64,000 bases of DNA from Cognatundibacterium rugosum (GCF_014284365.1 NZ_JACOGG010000006.1:1-64000), one strand, 5' to 3'. Shown: positions 47,026 to 58,056, counted from the stretch's first letter. Notes: a model not told the origin generated them from the letters alone. Program-made: numbers and translations.

Positions 47026-48045
47026 TCACGCTGCGCGCGCGACTCTGAGTCCTAATTGTAGTAGCGCATCCCAGGCATCACCTGCAAATACCTTACTGCG
47101 CAGACCCTTCACCATCTTATCGACTTGTGATGCTTCCTGTAGCGCAATCTGCAAGGTCTGCAGAGTGACACGACGCAGAGCCGGGTCCATGAGTTTTTCC
47201 CTTGGTCCCCAGATCCTGAATTCTTTTAATAGAGCTGACAGAGGACGCCCCTGACTCATGCCGGTTTTCAGCTTCAGCAGAGTGCGGATTTCTTCCGCCA
47301 TAGCCCATAACACCAGTGGTAAAGCTTCGCCTTCACCTTTGAGCCCATTGAGCATTCTGACCAGTCTTGCCACATCGCCAGTCAGCATGGCTTCATTGAG
47401 TTTGAACACATCATAGCGTGCCACGTTTAAAACCGCATCGTGGATTTGCTCAAAACTCAGCTTGCCCGGCGGATGCAGTAAACCCAGCTTTTGGATTTCC
47501 TGATGTGCTGCGAGCAGATTGCCCTCAACCCGGTCTGCAATAAAGTCCAGACTCTGGCGGTCTGCGCTCTGCTGTTGCTGTCCCAGCCTTTGCTGTATCC
47601 AGCCCGGCAAATGGGGGCGCTCCACCAGCGGTATGTCGATATAGACAGCCGCCTGCTGCAGACTGGTCACCCACGCTGCTTTCTGACTGGCCCAGTCCAG
47701 TTTGGGTAACGTGATCAGCGTCAGATTATCGGGGGACAGATTGGCCACATACTCTTGCAAAGCCTGAGCGCCATCCTTGCCAGGCTTACCGGAAGGAATA
47801 CGCAAATCGATGAGTTTTTTATCTCCGAACAGGGATTGCGACTGGTTTGCGGCAAGCAAAGCACCCCACTTGAAACTACGCTCCACACTCAGAATTTCAC
47901 GCTCATAAAAACCTTGAGCCTTTGCCGCGCGCCGGATTTTGTCTGCAGCTTCCAGCGCCAGCAGATGCTCGTCACTGGTTACCACGTAGAGCGGCGCCAG
48001 TGATTTGGCTAAATGCGGTTCGAGGGCGTCGTAGCGTAACTGCAT
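47026..48045 (-). CDS. holA: DNA polymerase III subunit delta
   Basis: Clamp-loader subunit that opens the beta clamp. It has 339 residues, as in E. coli. It starts MQLRYDALEPHLAKSLAPLYVVTSDEHLLALEAADKIR, the usual N-terminal clamp-binding region, followed by degenerate AAA+ domains without a Walker A, as expected for delta. The C-terminal collar domain contains LPLVLWAMAEEIRTLLKLK. It lies 30 bases after lptE in the conserved leuS-lptE-holA order. Confidence 0.95.
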   Translation of the reverse strand: MQLRYDALEPHLAKSLAPLYVVTSDEHLLALEAADKIRRAAKAQGFYEREILSVERSFKWGALLAANQSQSLFGDKKLIDLRIPSGKPGKDGAQALQEYVANLSPDNLTLITLPKLDWASQKAAWVTSLQQAAVYIDIPLVERPHLPGWIQQRLGQQQQSADRQSLDFIADRVEGNLLAAHQEIQKLGLLHPPGKLSFEQIHDAVLNVARYDVFKLNEAMLTGDVARLVRMLNGLKGEGEALPLVLWAMAEEIRTLLKLKTGMSQGRPLSALLKEFRIWGPREKLMDPALRRVTLQTLQIALQEASQVDKMVKGLRSKVFAGDAWDALLQLGLRVARAA

Positions 48046-48075
48046 AAATTTTCCGTAACCTACACTGAGAAGCGC

Positions 48076-48585
48076 TTACTGATCTAATTTCACGACCGAC
48101 AAACGGCGCATGATCTGCTGTACCAGATCGGACTGCATATCGCGGTACAACAAGGCATCTTCAGCCTCTTTCGCCAGCACCTGCGATTCATTAAACGTCA
48201 CCGTACGCTTGAACTGCATGCTGACCGGAGCCAGATATTCGCGCCCATCCGGACTGCGCAGACGGAAGCTGAAGGTGTACAGCAAATTGTATTCACGCAC
48301 CCGGCCCTGGCTATTGAGCGACAGGATTTGCTTTTCCCTGCTTTCGCCCATCACTTCCAGTATCACCTGGGCCTTTTCCGGTGAACTCAGTATCTCTGTT
48401 TTTCCATTGGCACGAATCTGGCGCTTCAGTTCGCCACCTAAAGGCGAGGCATCAGGCAAGGCAATATACAGACTGGAAAACGGAAAACTGACAGGGCCGC
48501 GCAAGGCGAAGCCACATGCGCTCAGGATAAAAACCAGCTGCAACAGCAGCAGTTTTTTCATGACTGAACTCAGACTAATTCGCAT
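48076..48585 (-). CDS. lptE: LPS assembly lipoprotein LptE
   Basis: Outer-membrane lipoprotein that plugs LptD and helps insert lipopolysaccharide. ATG 48585 (169 residues) has GGAG eight bases upstream; an internal ATG eight residues on gives a shorter signal peptide and is the alternative. The lipobox is LSAC with lipidated Cys24, followed by GFALRGPVSFPFSSLYIA, the family opening. It lies between leuS and holA. Confidence 0.93.
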   Translation of the reverse strand: MRISLSSVMKKLLLLQLVFILSACGFALRGPVSFPFSSLYIALPDASPLGGELKRQIRANGKTEILSSPEKAQVILEVMGESREKQILSLNSQGRVREYNLLYTFSFRLRSPDGREYLAPVSMQFKRTVTFNESQVLAKEAEDALLYRDMQSDLVQQIMRRLSVVKLDQ

Positions 48586-48626
48586 GTGACGCACTCCGGA
48601 AATAAACAACATAAGCTAGATAAACT

Positions 48627-48654
48627 GCTGCGGTCAACATCTGAAGACCGCAGC
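48627..48654 (-). promoter_or_regulatory. Intercistronic hairpin between leuS and lptE
   Basis: A perfect 9-base stem, GCTGCGGTC (48627-48635) and GACCGCAGC (48646-48654), with a 10-base loop. The minus strand lacks a clear T run after it, so partial termination or mRNA end protection fits better than a full stop. Confidence 0.5.
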
Positions 48655-48678
48655 TTGATTGGCGTTCAGGCTCGTGCC

Positions 48679-51315
48679 TCAGGCAACGATATTGACCAGT
48701 TTGCCAGGGACCACGATGATTTTCTTCGGTGCGCCTTCCAGGAAGCGTTGTACTGCTTCCGAAGCCAGCGCAGTCGCTTCTATCGTTGCTTTATCGGCGT
48801 CCTTAGCGACCTTGATACTGCCGCGCAGTTTGCCGTTGACCTGAACCACCAGCTCGATTTCATCCTGTACCAGCGCGGCTTCATCCACGGTCGGCCACGG
48901 TGCATCGATGAGTTCGCCATGTTCCGCCGCCAGACCAAGCTCCTGCCACAAAGCGTGCGTGATATGTGGGCATACCGGATACAAGGCACGCAGCAAAATG
49001 CCGAAGGCTTCACGCAATGCGAACTGATAGCCTTCCGCTTCCGATTTGAACGACTCTATCGTATTGAGTAACTTCATCGCGCCGGAAACAACCGTGTTGT
49101 ATTGCAGACGGTCATAGTCAGCATCGATCTGCTTCAGGGTCAGATGGACTTCGCGTCGCAACACCTTCACATCGGCGGCAAAGGCTGGCGCGCTGGTCGC
49201 AGCCACGGCACCGGCGGCTATCGTATCCGACAGCTTCAGTGCTGAGGCCCACAGACGACGCAGATAACGCGACGCGCCTTCAACACCGCTGTTGCTCCAG
49301 GCTGCACTTTGATCTGGTGGACCGGCAAACATGGTGAACAGACGTGCTGTATCGGCACCGAACTGAGAAATGATGTCCTTAGGCTCGACCACATTGTTCT
49401 TAGACTTGGACATTTTTTCTATGCCACCCATCTGTACCGGCTGACCATCGCTCTTCAGGATGGCGGCAACTGGACGACCTTTGTCATCGTGCTGCACTTC
49501 GATTTCGTTCGGGTAGAACCAGGTCTTCTTACCATTCGCCTCTTCACGATAGAAGGACTCATTGAGCAGCATGCCCTGCGTGAACAGATTTTTAAATGGT
49601 TCATCGATGCTGACCAGACCCAGATCACGCATGGCCTTAGTCCAGAAGCGCGCATACAGCAAATGCAGTACAGCATGCTCTACGCCACCGATGTACTGAT
49701 CCATCGCCATCCAGTAGTCATTGCGTGCATCTACCATGTCGGTCGCATCCGGGCAGGTATAGCGCATGAAGTACCAGCTGGAATCGACAAAAGTATCCAT
49801 GGTGTCGGTTTCGCGCTGCGCCGGTTTGCCACATTTTGGGCAATCGACATGCAGGAAATCGGTACGGGTTTTGAGCGGATTGCCGGAACCGTCAGGAATA
49901 CAATCCGTCGGCAATACCACTGGCAAATCCTGGTAAGGAACCGGTACATCACCACAGCTGTCGCAATGGATGATAGGGATAGGCGTACCCCAGTAACGCT
50001 GACGGGAGATACCCCAGTCGCGCAAACGCCAGGTAGTTTTCTTTTCGCCCAGACCTTTGGCTGCCAGGTCAGCGGCGACTGCGTCCACAGCAGCCTTATA
50101 GCTCAGGCCATCGTACTTACCGGAATTAACGGTCAGACCTTTTTGCTTATCGCCATACCATTCGGCCCAGGCATCGGTCGTAAACTCTTCGCCTGCGACC
50201 TGTACCACTTGCTGAATCGCGATCTGGTATTTTTTAGCAAACGCAAAATCGCGTTCATCATGTGCCGGTACGCCCATCACTGCGCCGTCACCGTAAGTCA
50301 TCAAGACGTAGTTCCCGACCCAGACTTCAACCTGCTGACCAGTCAGTGGATGCGTGACGAACAAACCGGTAGGCAGACCTTCTTTTTCCTTGGTCGCCAT
50401 TTCCGCTTCGGTGGTGCCGCCTGCTTTGCATTCTTCGATGAAGCTGGCCAGTGCAGGATTGTTTTTTGCCGCCAGCGTAGCAAGCGGATGCTCAGCGGCC
50501 ACTGCGCAGAAAGTCACGCCCATGATGGTGTCTGGACGGGTGGTGAACACAAACATTTTGCCGTCTTGTACCAAGGCACCGTCCGCATCGCGAATAGTAT
50601 GCGTGAATGCGAAACGTACGCCTTCGCTCTTGCCTATCCAGTTACGCTGCATAGTGCGCACTTGTTCCGGCCAGCCATCCAGCGTATCGATGCTATTCAA
50701 TAATTCATCGGCGTATTGAGTAATACCGAAGTAGTAACCTGGAATTTCACGCTTTTCCACCAAAGCGCCAGAGCGCCAGCCGCGGCCATCAATCACCTGT
50801 TCATTGGCCAATACTGTCTGATCAATCGGGTCCCAGTTCACCACCTGAGTCTTTTTGTAAGCGATGCCTTTTTCCAGCATTTTCAGGAACAGCCACTGGT
50901 TCCAGCGATAGTATTGCGGATCACAGGTAGCGACTTCACGGCTCCAGTCGAAAGCCAGACCCAGTGGTTGCATCTGGGATTTCATGTCTTCGATATTGGC
51001 GTAAGTCCACTCGGCCGGCGATTTTTTATAGGCGATCGCTGCATTTTCCGCTGGCAGACCAAACGCATCCCAACCCATAGGCATCAGTACGTTATAGCCC
51101 TTCATGCGCAGCTGGCGTGCCAGCATGTCATTGATGGTGTAATTACGCACATGGCCCATATGCAGCTTGCCGGAAGGGTAAGGCAGCATAGAACAGGCAT
51201 AGTATTTCCCCTTGGGGAAACGTGGATCATTCTCCACCGCCTGGTAGGCATTCGTGTTTTTCCAATGAGTTTGCGCCGCTTGTTCGACGTCGGATGGGAT
51301 GTATTTTTCTTGCAT
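48679..51315 (-). CDS. leuS: Leucyl-tRNA synthetase
   Basis: Class I aminoacyl-tRNA synthetase charging tRNA-Leu. It has 878 residues, the usual length. HIGH motif variant [15 protein letters not shown] is near residue 50. The CP1 editing domain follows, with [12 protein letters not shown]. The KMSKS loop [14 protein letters not shown] lies near 640, and the C-terminal anticodon-binding and tRNA-contact domains end the protein. It precedes lptE and holA. Confidence 0.98.
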   Translation of the reverse strand: MQEKYIPSDVEQAAQTHWKNTNAYQAVENDPRFPKGKYYACSMLPYPSGKLHMGHVRNYTINDMLARQLRMKGYNVLMPMGWDAFGLPAENAAIAYKKSPAEWTYANIEDMKSQMQPLGLAFDWSREVATCDPQYYRWNQWLFLKMLEKGIAYKKTQVVNWDPIDQTVLANEQVIDGRGWRSGALVEKREIPGYYFGITQYADELLNSIDTLDGWPEQVRTMQRNWIGKSEGVRFAFTHTIRDADGALVQDGKMFVFTTRPDTIMGVTFCAVAAEHPLATLAAKNNPALASFIEECKAGGTTEAEMATKEKEGLPTGLFVTHPLTGQQVEVWVGNYVLMTYGDGAVMGVPAHDERDFAFAKKYQIAIQQVVQVAGEEFTTDAWAEWYGDKQKGLTVNSGKYDGLSYKAAVDAVAADLAAKGLGEKKTTWRLRDWGISRQRYWGTPIPIIHCDSCGDVPVPYQDLPVVLPTDCIPDGSGNPLKTRTDFLHVDCPKCGKPAQRETDTMDTFVDSSWYFMRYTCPDATDMVDARNDYWMAMDQYIGGVEHAVLHLLYARFWTKAMRDLGLVSIDEPFKNLFTQGMLLNESFYREEANGKKTWFYPNEIEVQHDDKGRPVAAILKSDGQPVQMGGIEKMSKSKNNVVEPKDIISQFGADTARLFTMFAGPPDQSAAWSNSGVEGASRYLRRLWASALKLSDTIAAGAVAATSAPAFAADVKVLRREVHLTLKQIDADYDRLQYNTVVSGAMKLLNTIESFKSEAEGYQFALREAFGILLRALYPVCPHITHALWQELGLAAEHGELIDAPWPTVDEAALVQDEIELVVQVNGKLRGSIKVAKDADKATIEATALASEAVQRFLEGAPKKIIVVPGKLVNIVA

Positions 51316-51356
51316 GGCGTGGCCGGAAGTAGGTGCGGAAATAAACAGAACCTTTG

Positions 51357-51387
51357 ATTATAACTGCTTCGGTCGCGACTGACGCAA
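51357..51387 (-). promoter_or_regulatory. Predicted leuS promoter
   Basis: The minus strand has a perfect TATAAT (51362-51357) about 40 bases before the leuS ATG. The nearest -35-like hexamer, TTGCGT (51387-51382), is 19 bases away, which is not optimal. Confidence 0.42.
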
Positions 51388-51463
51388 AATTGCGCCTGCC
51401 CGCCAGCGTATCAGCTGAACTGTACGCGGAAATCTACGCTAACTGTCTGACGGATTGAGAGAC

Positions 51464-51907
51464 TCAGGGCCAGGCAGGCTGGACGCTGTCAGTCACAAAA
51501 CTGATCTGATTCAGGCCTGCAGCCTGGGCTGCCGCCATGACTTTTGCCAATTGTTCATAGGGGGTGGCCTTATCCGCCTGCAGGCTGATTACGGTTTGCG
51601 GTGACTGTCTGGCCTGGGTCTGCAGGCGCACGGGCAATTCTTCAGCCGAAATCCGGCTGCCGCCCCAGTACAGGCTTTGGTCAGCCGCAATCGCGATTTG
51701 CACTGTCACTGCGGGCGCCGGTGCCGGACGGGCCTGGGTGGCGGGTAATTCCAGTTGAATCGCAGGCAGCATCAGCGGCGCTGCCATGATGAAAATGACC
51801 AACAAGACCAGCATCACGTCGACCATGGGTGTCACATTGATGTCTGCCAGCGCAGAGTTATTTTCCTGGGCCGATGAGCCGGTTTGACTGAAACGTCCTA
51901 TGCTCAT
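51464..51907 (-). CDS. exbD: ExbD/TolR family biopolymer transport protein
   Basis: Stator-associated subunit that couples the proton gradient to TonB or TolA. It has 147 residues. One helix follows ADINVTPMVDVMLVLLVIFIM, in which Asp30 is the essential proton-carrying residue. The periplasmic domain contains LQADKATPYEQLAKVMAAAQ. The ATG overlaps exbB by four bases. No tonB or tolA lies nearby, so ExbD and TolR cannot be separated by context alone. Confidence 0.92.
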   Translation of the reverse strand: MSIGRFSQTGSSAQENNSALADINVTPMVDVMLVLLVIFIMAAPLMLPAIQLELPATQARPAPAPAVTVQIAIAADQSLYWGGSRISAEELPVRLQTQARQSPQTVISLQADKATPYEQLAKVMAAAQAAGLNQISFVTDSVQPAWP

Positions 51908-52575
51908 GCCGGGCTCGCAGGCTGAGTCGCACTGAAATGCGCATGTAAGTCATGGGCAAAGCCATCGAGTTGTGCCAGATGCAGCCTGATCTGGCGTCCC
52001 AGCGCGTTATAGGCCAGTAAGGCAGGAATCGCAACGACTAAGCCAAATGCCGTCATGATCAAAGTTTCTCCGACCGGACCGGCCAGTTGATCAATTTGCA
52101 CTGCACCGCTGTCAGCGATTTTTAACATTGCTTGATGGATGCCCCATACGGTACCCAGTAAGCCGACAAATGGCGCACTGGACGCGATTGAGGCTAAGAC
52201 TGTGAGACCGGACTCCAGCACCCGGGTTTGTGCCTGCAAGGCTTGACGCAAAGCGGCGATCAGGCGATCACTGAGTGGCGCAGGCCGGCCCAGATGTTGC
52301 ACAGGATGGTCCAGCAAAGACGGCAATGCTGAGGCCAGAAACAGGTATGGAGAGCGGCGCCCCGCCACTTGCAGCAACTGACAGCCGGCCTGCAGGTCAG
52401 GGGCGGCCCAGAATGCCGCCAGACTGCCGGCACTGCGCGATAAACTGCCAAGTTGCCAGGCCTTCGCCAGTATGATGGTCCAGCTGATTAAAGACATCAG
52501 CAACAGCAGCAGCGCCAGTGCCTGGGCAAAACTGTCTGCCTGTTGCCAGTATTGCGCAATAGTCTGACTCATCAT
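51904..52575 (-). CDS. exbB: MotA/TolQ/ExbB proton channel family protein
   Basis: 223-residue inner-membrane subunit with three helices (about 19-38, 125-150 and 165-190). The conserved channel block is LASIASSAPFVGLLGTVWGI followed by VGETLIMTAFGLVVAIPALLAYN. A second ATG one codon in is an alternative start. It pairs with the overlapping exbD; they form a two-gene motor between dapB and leuS, the usual order in Burkholderiales. Assignment as ExbB rather than TolQ is by context, not certain. Confidence 0.92.
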   Translation of the reverse strand: MMSQTIAQYWQQADSFAQALALLLLLMSLISWTIILAKAWQLGSLSRSAGSLAAFWAAPDLQAGCQLLQVAGRRSPYLFLASALPSLLDHPVQHLGRPAPLSDRLIAALRQALQAQTRVLESGLTVLASIASSAPFVGLLGTVWGIHQAMLKIADSGAVQIDQLAGPVGETLIMTAFGLVVAIPALLAYNALGRQIRLHLAQLDGFAHDLHAHFSATQPASPA

Positions 52576-52626
52576 TCTTTGCTTTCAGTCCGAAAACGCC
52601 TCAGGGTTTCAACTCAGGCCGGGGAG

Positions 52627-53433
52627 TTAACGCAAACCCAGCACATCATACATATCGAATAAGCCAGTCTGCTTATCTTGCAGGAAGCGTACCGCACGCA
52701 AGCTGCCATGGGCATACGTCACACGGCTGGAGGACTTATGGGAAATTTCCACTCTTTCACCAATACCCGCAAACAGCACGGTATGGTCACCCACGATATC
52801 GCCACCACGGATAGTCGCAAAGCCAATCGAGGATGGATCGCGTTCGCCGGTGACGCCTTCGCGTGCAAACACGCCGACTTCATTGAGGTCGCGGCCCAAG
52901 GTATCAGCGATAACTTCGCCCATTTTCAATGCTGTACCAGAAGGTGCATCGACCTTGTGGCGGTGATGCGCTTCGACGATTTCGATATCGTAGCCATGGG
53001 AAAAACTCTTAGCCGCCATTTCCAACAATTTCAGAGTGACATTCACACCCACACTCATATTCGGAGCGAACACGATGGCGGTCTTCTTGGCTGCCTCAGC
53101 AATCGCTGCTTTACCCGCTTCATCAAAACCGGTCGTACCAATGACCATCTTGATACCATGTGCTGCGCAGTATTCCAGATGCTGGAGCGTGCCTTCAGGG
53201 CGGGTGAAGTCGATCAGGAAAGCCGCATCTTTCAAGCCTTCCGCAAAGTCACTGGAAATCAGCACGCCGGACGGCTTACCTAAGGATAAGCCAGCATCCG
53301 TCCCCAACGCAGGGGAAGCAGCGACATCCAGCGCACCTGCGAGTTGCATATCGCCCGCATCGGTGATCGCTTCAACCAGCATTTTTCCCATACGACCGGA
53401 GGCACCGGCCACTGCAACTTTAATTTCGCTCAT
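52627..53433 (-). CDS. dapB: 4-hydroxy-tetrahydrodipicolinate reductase
   Basis: NAD(P)H-dependent step of the lysine/diaminopimelate pathway. ATG 53433 gives 268 residues; six upstream codons are left out because [19 protein letters not shown] is the family start. The Rossmann motif GASGRMG is at about 10-16. [12 protein letters not shown], the catalytic [14 protein letters not shown] near residue 155 and the closing DMYDVLGL are present. It lies 100 bases after bamE. Confidence 0.97.
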   Translation of the reverse strand: MSEIKVAVAGASGRMGKMLVEAITDAGDMQLAGALDVAASPALGTDAGLSLGKPSGVLISSDFAEGLKDAAFLIDFTRPEGTLQHLEYCAAHGIKMVIGTTGFDEAGKAAIAEAAKKTAIVFAPNMSVGVNVTLKLLEMAAKSFSHGYDIEIVEAHHRHKVDAPSGTALKMGEVIADTLGRDLNEVGVFAREGVTGERDPSSIGFATIRGGDIVGDHTVLFAGIGERVEISHKSSSRVTYAHGSLRAVRFLQDKQTGLFDMYDVLGLR

Positions 53434-53533
53434 AATTTCTTCTTCAGTCATGCTGTCATTCTTGCGGATGACGCGACAATGTCGACGTCATCCCAACTAC
53501 CCGATACGGCGCAGCATTGTTGCTGCCGGGTAC

Positions 53534-54094
53534 TTATTTTTTATCTTTTTTCTTAGGTGTACCGTCCAGATCGGTCACTGATTCGACGCGATTACCGGTG
53601 AGTGCAGACTCGGTAATACGGGCCAGATATTCTTTCTCATTTGGCAGATTGCCGCCTTCAAATTTCGACACCAGATTATTCTTAAAATGGATCGTGACAC
53701 GGCTTACCACCCGCTCACCATTTGGCTTGGTCAGGTTGAAAGGATAATCCCAGCGGTCTTCATGAAACATATCGGTCAGCAAGGCCGTACCGAGCACTGT
53801 TCGCACCTGCTCACGATTCATGCCCTCTTTGATTTGAGACATCATTTCCTGTGAAACGAAGTTACCTTGCTGTACGGTAACGCGATATGGCGAGATATAA
53901 CCCAAAAACTTTTTAGCACCGGTAGGCGCGTACACCTGAGTGCCAGAAGTGGTGGTCGCTGCAGGATCTGCTTTATTTGCATCATCCGCCAGCAAAGGCG
54001 TCTTGGATGCACAAGCGCTTAAGGCTGTCAGCAATAATATCGCTGCGAACCGGCCAGCGTTGACTGGGATGGATTCTGAAAACAACATTCGCAT
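53534..54094 (-). CDS. bamE: Outer membrane protein assembly factor BamE
   Basis: Lipoprotein of the BAM complex (also called SmpA). It has 186 residues; a Met at position 3 is an alternative start. The lipobox is LSAC with Cys28. The SmpA/OmlA domain has [40 protein letters not shown] (seen in sections) and [10 protein letters not shown]. The C-terminal tail is longer than in E. coli BamE (113 residues) and ends in a Lys run. It is divergent from fur across 76 bases, as in many proteobacteria. Confidence 0.95.
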   Translation of the reverse strand: MRMLFSESIPVNAGRFAAILLLTALSACASKTPLLADDANKADPAATTTSGTQVYAPTGAKKFLGYISPYRVTVQQGNFVSQEMMSQIKEGMNREQVRTVLGTALLTDMFHEDRWDYPFNLTKPNGERVVSRVTIHFKNNLVSKFEGGNLPNEKEYLARITESALTGNRVESVTDLDGTPKKKDKK

Positions 54095-54170
54095 AGGTAA
54101 CCTCAGTAATCGAGCAACATGCCCTAAAACCCGATATCATAAAGCAGATAGCACTCTTTTGAATGAAAAC

Positions 54171-54617
54171 ATGACAAACAGCACCTCAAACCTGAAAGCC
54201 AGCGGCTTGAAAGCGACTTTACCCCGTCTGAAAATTCTGGAAATTTTTCAAAACAGCAAAGTACGCCATCTGACGGCAGAAGACGTCTATAAAATTTTGC
54301 TGAACGAAAATATGGATGTGGGCCTGGCGACCGTGTATCGGGTACTGACGCAATTTGAGCAGGCTGGTTTATTGCATCGCAATCATTTTGAGACGGGCAA
54401 AGCAATTTTTGAGCTCAATGAAGGCTCACACCACGACCATCTGGTCTGTCTGGATTGCGGACGCGTAGAAGAGTTTTATGATGAGCAAATTGAAAAGCAA
54501 CAACATGCGATTGCACTGGATCGCGGCTTCAAAATTGCTGAACATGCGCTCGCGATTTACGGAAACTGCACCAAAGAAAAATGTGAGCACAAAGACAAAG
54601 AAAGTAAGGAAAATTAA
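54171..54617 (+). CDS. fur: Ferric uptake regulator Fur
   Basis: Iron-responsive repressor of 148 residues. The DNA-binding winged helix spans about 1-84 ([42 protein letters not shown]). The metal sites are HHDH at 87-90 and Cys93/Cys96 in [12 protein letters not shown], with further Cys in [16 protein letters not shown] 54171 is the family start; the frame continues far upstream through non-coding sequence. I see no convincing Fur box in the short bamE-fur gap. Confidence 0.97.
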   Translation: MTNSTSNLKASGLKATLPRLKILEIFQNSKVRHLTAEDVYKILLNENMDVGLATVYRVLTQFEQAGLLHRNHFETGKAIFELNEGSHHDHLVCLDCGRVEEFYDEQIEKQQHAIALDRGFKIAEHALAIYGNCTKEKCEHKDKESKEN

Positions 54618-54735
54618 CTGATTAGCGATCAAAACAAATTGCAAAGTAGCCGAATTTACACCCTTCAGTAGCTTCAGCGTACACCAACTTTGCGCAATAT
54701 TTTGACTTTTAGTTATTTTTATTTCCGTCGCGGCA

Positions 54736-55119
54736 TCATTTACCCATTTTAGCGACGACTCCGGCCACGGTATCTATAATTTTTTGTGCATTAAATGGCT
54801 TCTCGATGAAGCCATGTATGCCAGCTGTCACCGCCTCATTGATGGTCTCCTGATCTTTGCTCGCAGTCACCATCAGAATACGTGCCTCGGGCACCATGTC
54901 TTTCATTTTCGGTAAAATTTCCAGGCCACTGATTTTTGGCATCACCACATCCAGCAGGATGATGTCAGGCCTCAGCTTCAACGCCAGATCCAGACCGCTG
55001 CCGCCGTCCGTGGCTTCGCCCACCACGTTATAGCCTTGACCATCCAGCACCACACGCAAGACCTCGCGTGTGATGTCATTATCGTCAATCAACAGGATAG
55101 ACACGTTTTTGCTCATCAT
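54736..55119 (-). CDS. Single-domain response regulator (CheY-like receiver)
   Basis: 127 residues consisting of a receiver domain only. The acidic pocket is in LLIDDND, the phosphoacceptor is Asp57 in IILLDVVMPK, switch Thr85 is in LMVTASKD and Lys107 in GFIEKPF, so all phosphorylation residues are present. There is no output domain and no histidine kinase nearby. It lies between hrcA (66 bases away) and fur. It may act in chemotaxis, pilus or sporulation-like phosphorelays; the partner is unknown. A second ATG one codon in is an alternative start. Confidence 0.88.
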   Translation of the reverse strand: MMSKNVSILLIDDNDITREVLRVVLDGQGYNVVGEATDGGSGLDLALKLRPDIILLDVVMPKISGLEILPKMKDMVPEARILMVTASKDQETINEAVTAGIHGFIEKPFNAQKIIDTVAGVVAKMGK

Positions 55120-55184
55120 ATTTCTCGTTTCTCAGATTGGATACGAAAACAATTCAGTGGCTTGTTGGCTGCAATAGAGTGGAC

Positions 55185-56207
55185 TTATTGACTCAACGCG
55201 TTAGAAAGCAGTCTGGCAGTGATATCGACAATCGGAATCACACGTTCATATGCCATCCTGGTCGGCCCTATCACACCCAAAGTTCCAACTATTTTTCCAT
55301 TCACACCATAGGGTGCAGTCACAATACTCATTTCATCCATAGGAACTAATTGCGACTCTCCACCGATAAAAATCTGCACGCCCGTTGCCTTACTCGACAC
55401 ATCCAGTAATTGCAGCAGACCGCTTTTTTGCTCAAACATATCGAACAACTTACGCAAAGAACTCATATTCGACGATAAGTCCTGCACATTCAGTAAATTG
55501 CGCTCACCGGAAATCACCATGCCGTCTTCCTGATCGGATAAAGCATCACTGCCAGCCTCGACCGCCGCCTGCATCAGCCTGGTCATATCTGTCTGTAACT
55601 GCCGTAATTCACCATTCAAACGTAACCTGGCCTCATCGAAACTGATACCACTGAAATTCTGATTCAGATAATTAGCCGCCTGCGTCAGCTGGGATGGGGC
55701 GTAATCGACATCAGTCAGCAATAGGCGGTTATGTACTTCACCATTGGGCGCCACCACGACCAGCAAAATCCGTTTTTCAGACAAGCGTAAAAATTCCACC
55801 TGCTGAAATACCGAGCCGGTCTTAGGTGTCATCACCACGCCGGCAAACTGGGATAGCGATGACAATATCTGCGCCGCATTGGCGATAATTTTTTGCGGTG
55901 GCTGAGAAATACCACCAGATTGCAAACGTGATTCCAAACCAGGTTCACTGATTTCCTGCACCGTAAGCAATTCATCAACAAACATGCGATAACCGCGCGG
56001 CGTGGGTATGCGTCCAGCCGACGTATGCGGACTGGCGACAAAACCCATCTCCTCCAGATCGGCCATCACATTGCGTATCGTGGCTGGCGATAACTCCAGG
56101 CCGGAAATGCGCGATAAGGCGCGCGATCCTACCGGCTGGCCGTCAGCAATATAACGTTCAACCAAGGCTTTTAATAAAGTTTGAGCACGGATATCAAGTT
56201 GCATCAT
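55185..56207 (-). CDS. hrcA: Heat-inducible transcription repressor HrcA
   Basis: Represses groE and dnaK operons by binding CIRCE elements. It has 340 residues. The N-terminal winged helix is [31 protein letters not shown], with [18 protein letters not shown] as recognition region and [18 protein letters not shown] following. The C-terminal GAF-like domain ends [23 protein letters not shown] (here [15 protein letters not shown]). No CIRCE repeat is seen nearby. It is divergent from nothing; the HAD gene reads into it from upstream. Confidence 0.96.
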   Translation of the reverse strand: MMQLDIRAQTLLKALVERYIADGQPVGSRALSRISGLELSPATIRNVMADLEEMGFVASPHTSAGRIPTPRGYRMFVDELLTVQEISEPGLESRLQSGGISQPPQKIIANAAQILSSLSQFAGVVMTPKTGSVFQQVEFLRLSEKRILLVVVAPNGEVHNRLLLTDVDYAPSQLTQAANYLNQNFSGISFDEARLRLNGELRQLQTDMTRLMQAAVEAGSDALSDQEDGMVISGERNLLNVQDLSSNMSSLRKLFDMFEQKSGLLQLLDVSSKATGVQIFIGGESQLVPMDEMSIVTAPYGVNGKIVGTLGVIGPTRMAYERVIPIVDITARLLSNALSQ

Positions 56208-56276
56208 GTCATTCTAAACCAAGCTGTTATAAAGACACATTAACGGTCACACTAAAAGGACACACTAAAGGACACA

Positions 56277-56978
56277 TTATTGTTTCTCAAGAATTTGCAC
56301 CAGCTCATGCAAATTGCTAACCTGCAGATCAATACGGATGTGCGCCAATTCTGCAGGCAGCCCGGATATCGGCTGACGATTCATCCATGCACTACGCAAA
56401 CCTGCTTGTTGCGCCCCCAGCACATCAAGCTGCACATCGTCACCAACATACAGTGTCTGTTCTGGTAACACGCCTAGGGCATCGCAAGCCGCATGAAAAA
56501 TGCGCGGATCGGGTTTGGCACAACCAAAGCGGTGCGCGGCCAATGACACCTGGAAGTGCTGTGCCAGACCTATGCTGTTCAGATCAGCAAATCCATTCGA
56601 CACTGTGCCAAGCCGGAAGCGCTGTCCCAGGCTGTGCAAACCAGGCTGTACATCCGGGAAGAGCTGTACCTGATTGCGCGCATGGGCAAATACCTGCATC
56701 GCCGCATCGGCGCGTGCCTCTGCCTCAGGCTCGCCATGTTCACGAAATACCTGCGTCAGCAAAGTATGGCGTAAAGCCCATAAGTTATAAGAAAAACGCG
56801 CATCGGTACTGACCAGTTGATTGCGACGCTGACGCAGGCTGTCTATGCTATGTGCCGCACAGACTGCCGGGGTATGTAGACACATCCAGTCATACAGACT
56901 TTGTTCAGCGTGCCGGATGACGGGTGCAACTGGCCATAAAGTGTCATCCAGATCGAGCAACACCGCTTTTATTGTCAT
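56277..56978 (-). CDS. HAD-family hydrolase (haloacid dehalogenase superfamily)
   Basis: Predicted phosphatase of 233 residues. ATG 56978 is chosen; a GTG three codons upstream is the alternative. Motif I is LDLDDTLW with both nucleophile aspartates, motif II is the Ser in TVSNGF, motif III Lys is in CAKPDPRIFHAA and motif IV is YVGDDVQLDVLGAQQAG. A helical cap lies at about 20-100. The substrate is unknown. It is divergent from nadK across 163 bases and followed by hrcA in the same direction. Confidence 0.9.
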   Translation of the reverse strand: MTIKAVLLDLDDTLWPVAPVIRHAEQSLYDWMCLHTPAVCAAHSIDSLRQRRNQLVSTDARFSYNLWALRHTLLTQVFREHGEPEAEARADAAMQVFAHARNQVQLFPDVQPGLHSLGQRFRLGTVSNGFADLNSIGLAQHFQVSLAAHRFGCAKPDPRIFHAACDALGVLPEQTLYVGDDVQLDVLGAQQAGLRSAWMNRQPISGLPAELAHIRIDLQVSNLHELVQILEKQ

Positions 56979-57141
56979 ATTCAGCACTCATTTGATTCAA
57001 AACTCTGTGAATTATGGTCTAATCTGAGCAAGCTCTCCTAGCATTTCGAAAAAATAGCTGGAAAACGGCGTTAGCAAAGGCGCTGTTTGCATACAAATAG
57101 CTCAGTGCCGGCCGCAGCAGCGCAGAACTCAACGTGAATTT

Positions 57142-58035
57142 ATGACTGTACACCCAAAAACGATTGCACTTGTTGGTAAGCATAATGCCGCAGGCATCTT
57201 CGAATCCATGAGCGAGCTGGCCACTTTTCTGTATGAGGCAGGCCATGCGGTCGTGATCGAAGCAGAGACTGCACAGCATCTGCATATGGATCAGTTTACC
57301 GTCATGTCCGTGGCTGAAATCGGAAAAAATGCAGATACGGCGGTTGTCATCGGCGGCGACGGAACGATGTTAGGCATAGCACGCCAGCTGGCACCATATA
57401 ACATTCCGCTGATCGGCATTAACCAGGGCCGCTTGGGTTTCATTACCGATATTCCACGCGACCGCATGTTACCCGTGCTGACGGATATGCTGGATGGAAA
57501 ATACGTCTCGGAACGTCGCTCGCTGTTACAAGCCATCGTCGTGCGCGCAGGTGATCAGATTTTCAGCGGCGTAGCTTTTAACGATATCGTCGTATCACGG
57601 GGTGCTGGTTCCGGCATGGTCGAATTGCGGGTCGATGTCGACACCCACTTTATGTATAACCAGCGCTCTGACGGTCTGATCATCTCTACCCCGACCGGAT
57701 CGACAGCCTACGCCCTGTCAGCCGGTGGGCCGCTGTTACATCCCAGTCTGCAAGGGATAGTCATGGTGCCGATCGCGCCACATGCGCTATCGAACCGCCC
57801 TATCGTACTGCCAGACAGCAGCGAAATCGTGATCGAAATCGCTGCCGGGCGCGATATCAGCGTAAACTTTGATATGCAAACCTTTGCCAGTTTGCAGCAT
57901 GGCGATAAAATTATCGTCAGACGCTCGGCGCATAACGTGACCTTCCTGCATCCTCAGGACTGGAACTACTATCATACCTTGCGTGAAAAACTGCACTGGA
58001 ACGAATACCCGACGGTATCCGGTGCACTCAACTGA
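57142..58035 (+). CDS. nadK: NAD kinase
   Basis: Makes NADP from NAD and ATP. It has 297 residues, close to E. coli NadK (292). The GGDGT motif is at 71-75 in [13 protein letters not shown], with [13 protein letters not shown] following, NDIVVSRG (substrate Asn) near 150 and the [16 protein letters not shown] glycine-rich loop near 180. It begins a plus-strand run towards recN and lies opposite hrcA, an arrangement frequent in proteobacteria. Confidence 0.97.
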   Translation: MTVHPKTIALVGKHNAAGIFESMSELATFLYEAGHAVVIEAETAQHLHMDQFTVMSVAEIGKNADTAVVIGGDGTMLGIARQLAPYNIPLIGINQGRLGFITDIPRDRMLPVLTDMLDGKYVSERRSLLQAIVVRAGDQIFSGVAFNDIVVSRGAGSGMVELRVDVDTHFMYNQRSDGLIISTPTGSTAYALSAGGPLLHPSLQGIVMVPIAPHALSNRPIVLPDSSEIVIEIAAGRDISVNFDMQTFASLQHGDKIIVRRSAHNVTFLHPQDWNYYHTLREKLHWNEYPTVSGALN

Positions 58036-58056
58036 AGCTGCGGTCTGCTCACGGCA

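Noticed and set aside
49309-50703. 464-codon plus-strand open frame
   Set aside because: It lies wholly antisense to leuS, whose product is a clear full-length synthetase; the frame's protein is His/Arg/Phe-rich without domains, as expected of a shadow.
54095-54170. Fur box between bamE and fur
   Set aside because: No stretch approaches the GATAATGATAATCATTATC pattern; GATATCAT alone is too weak.
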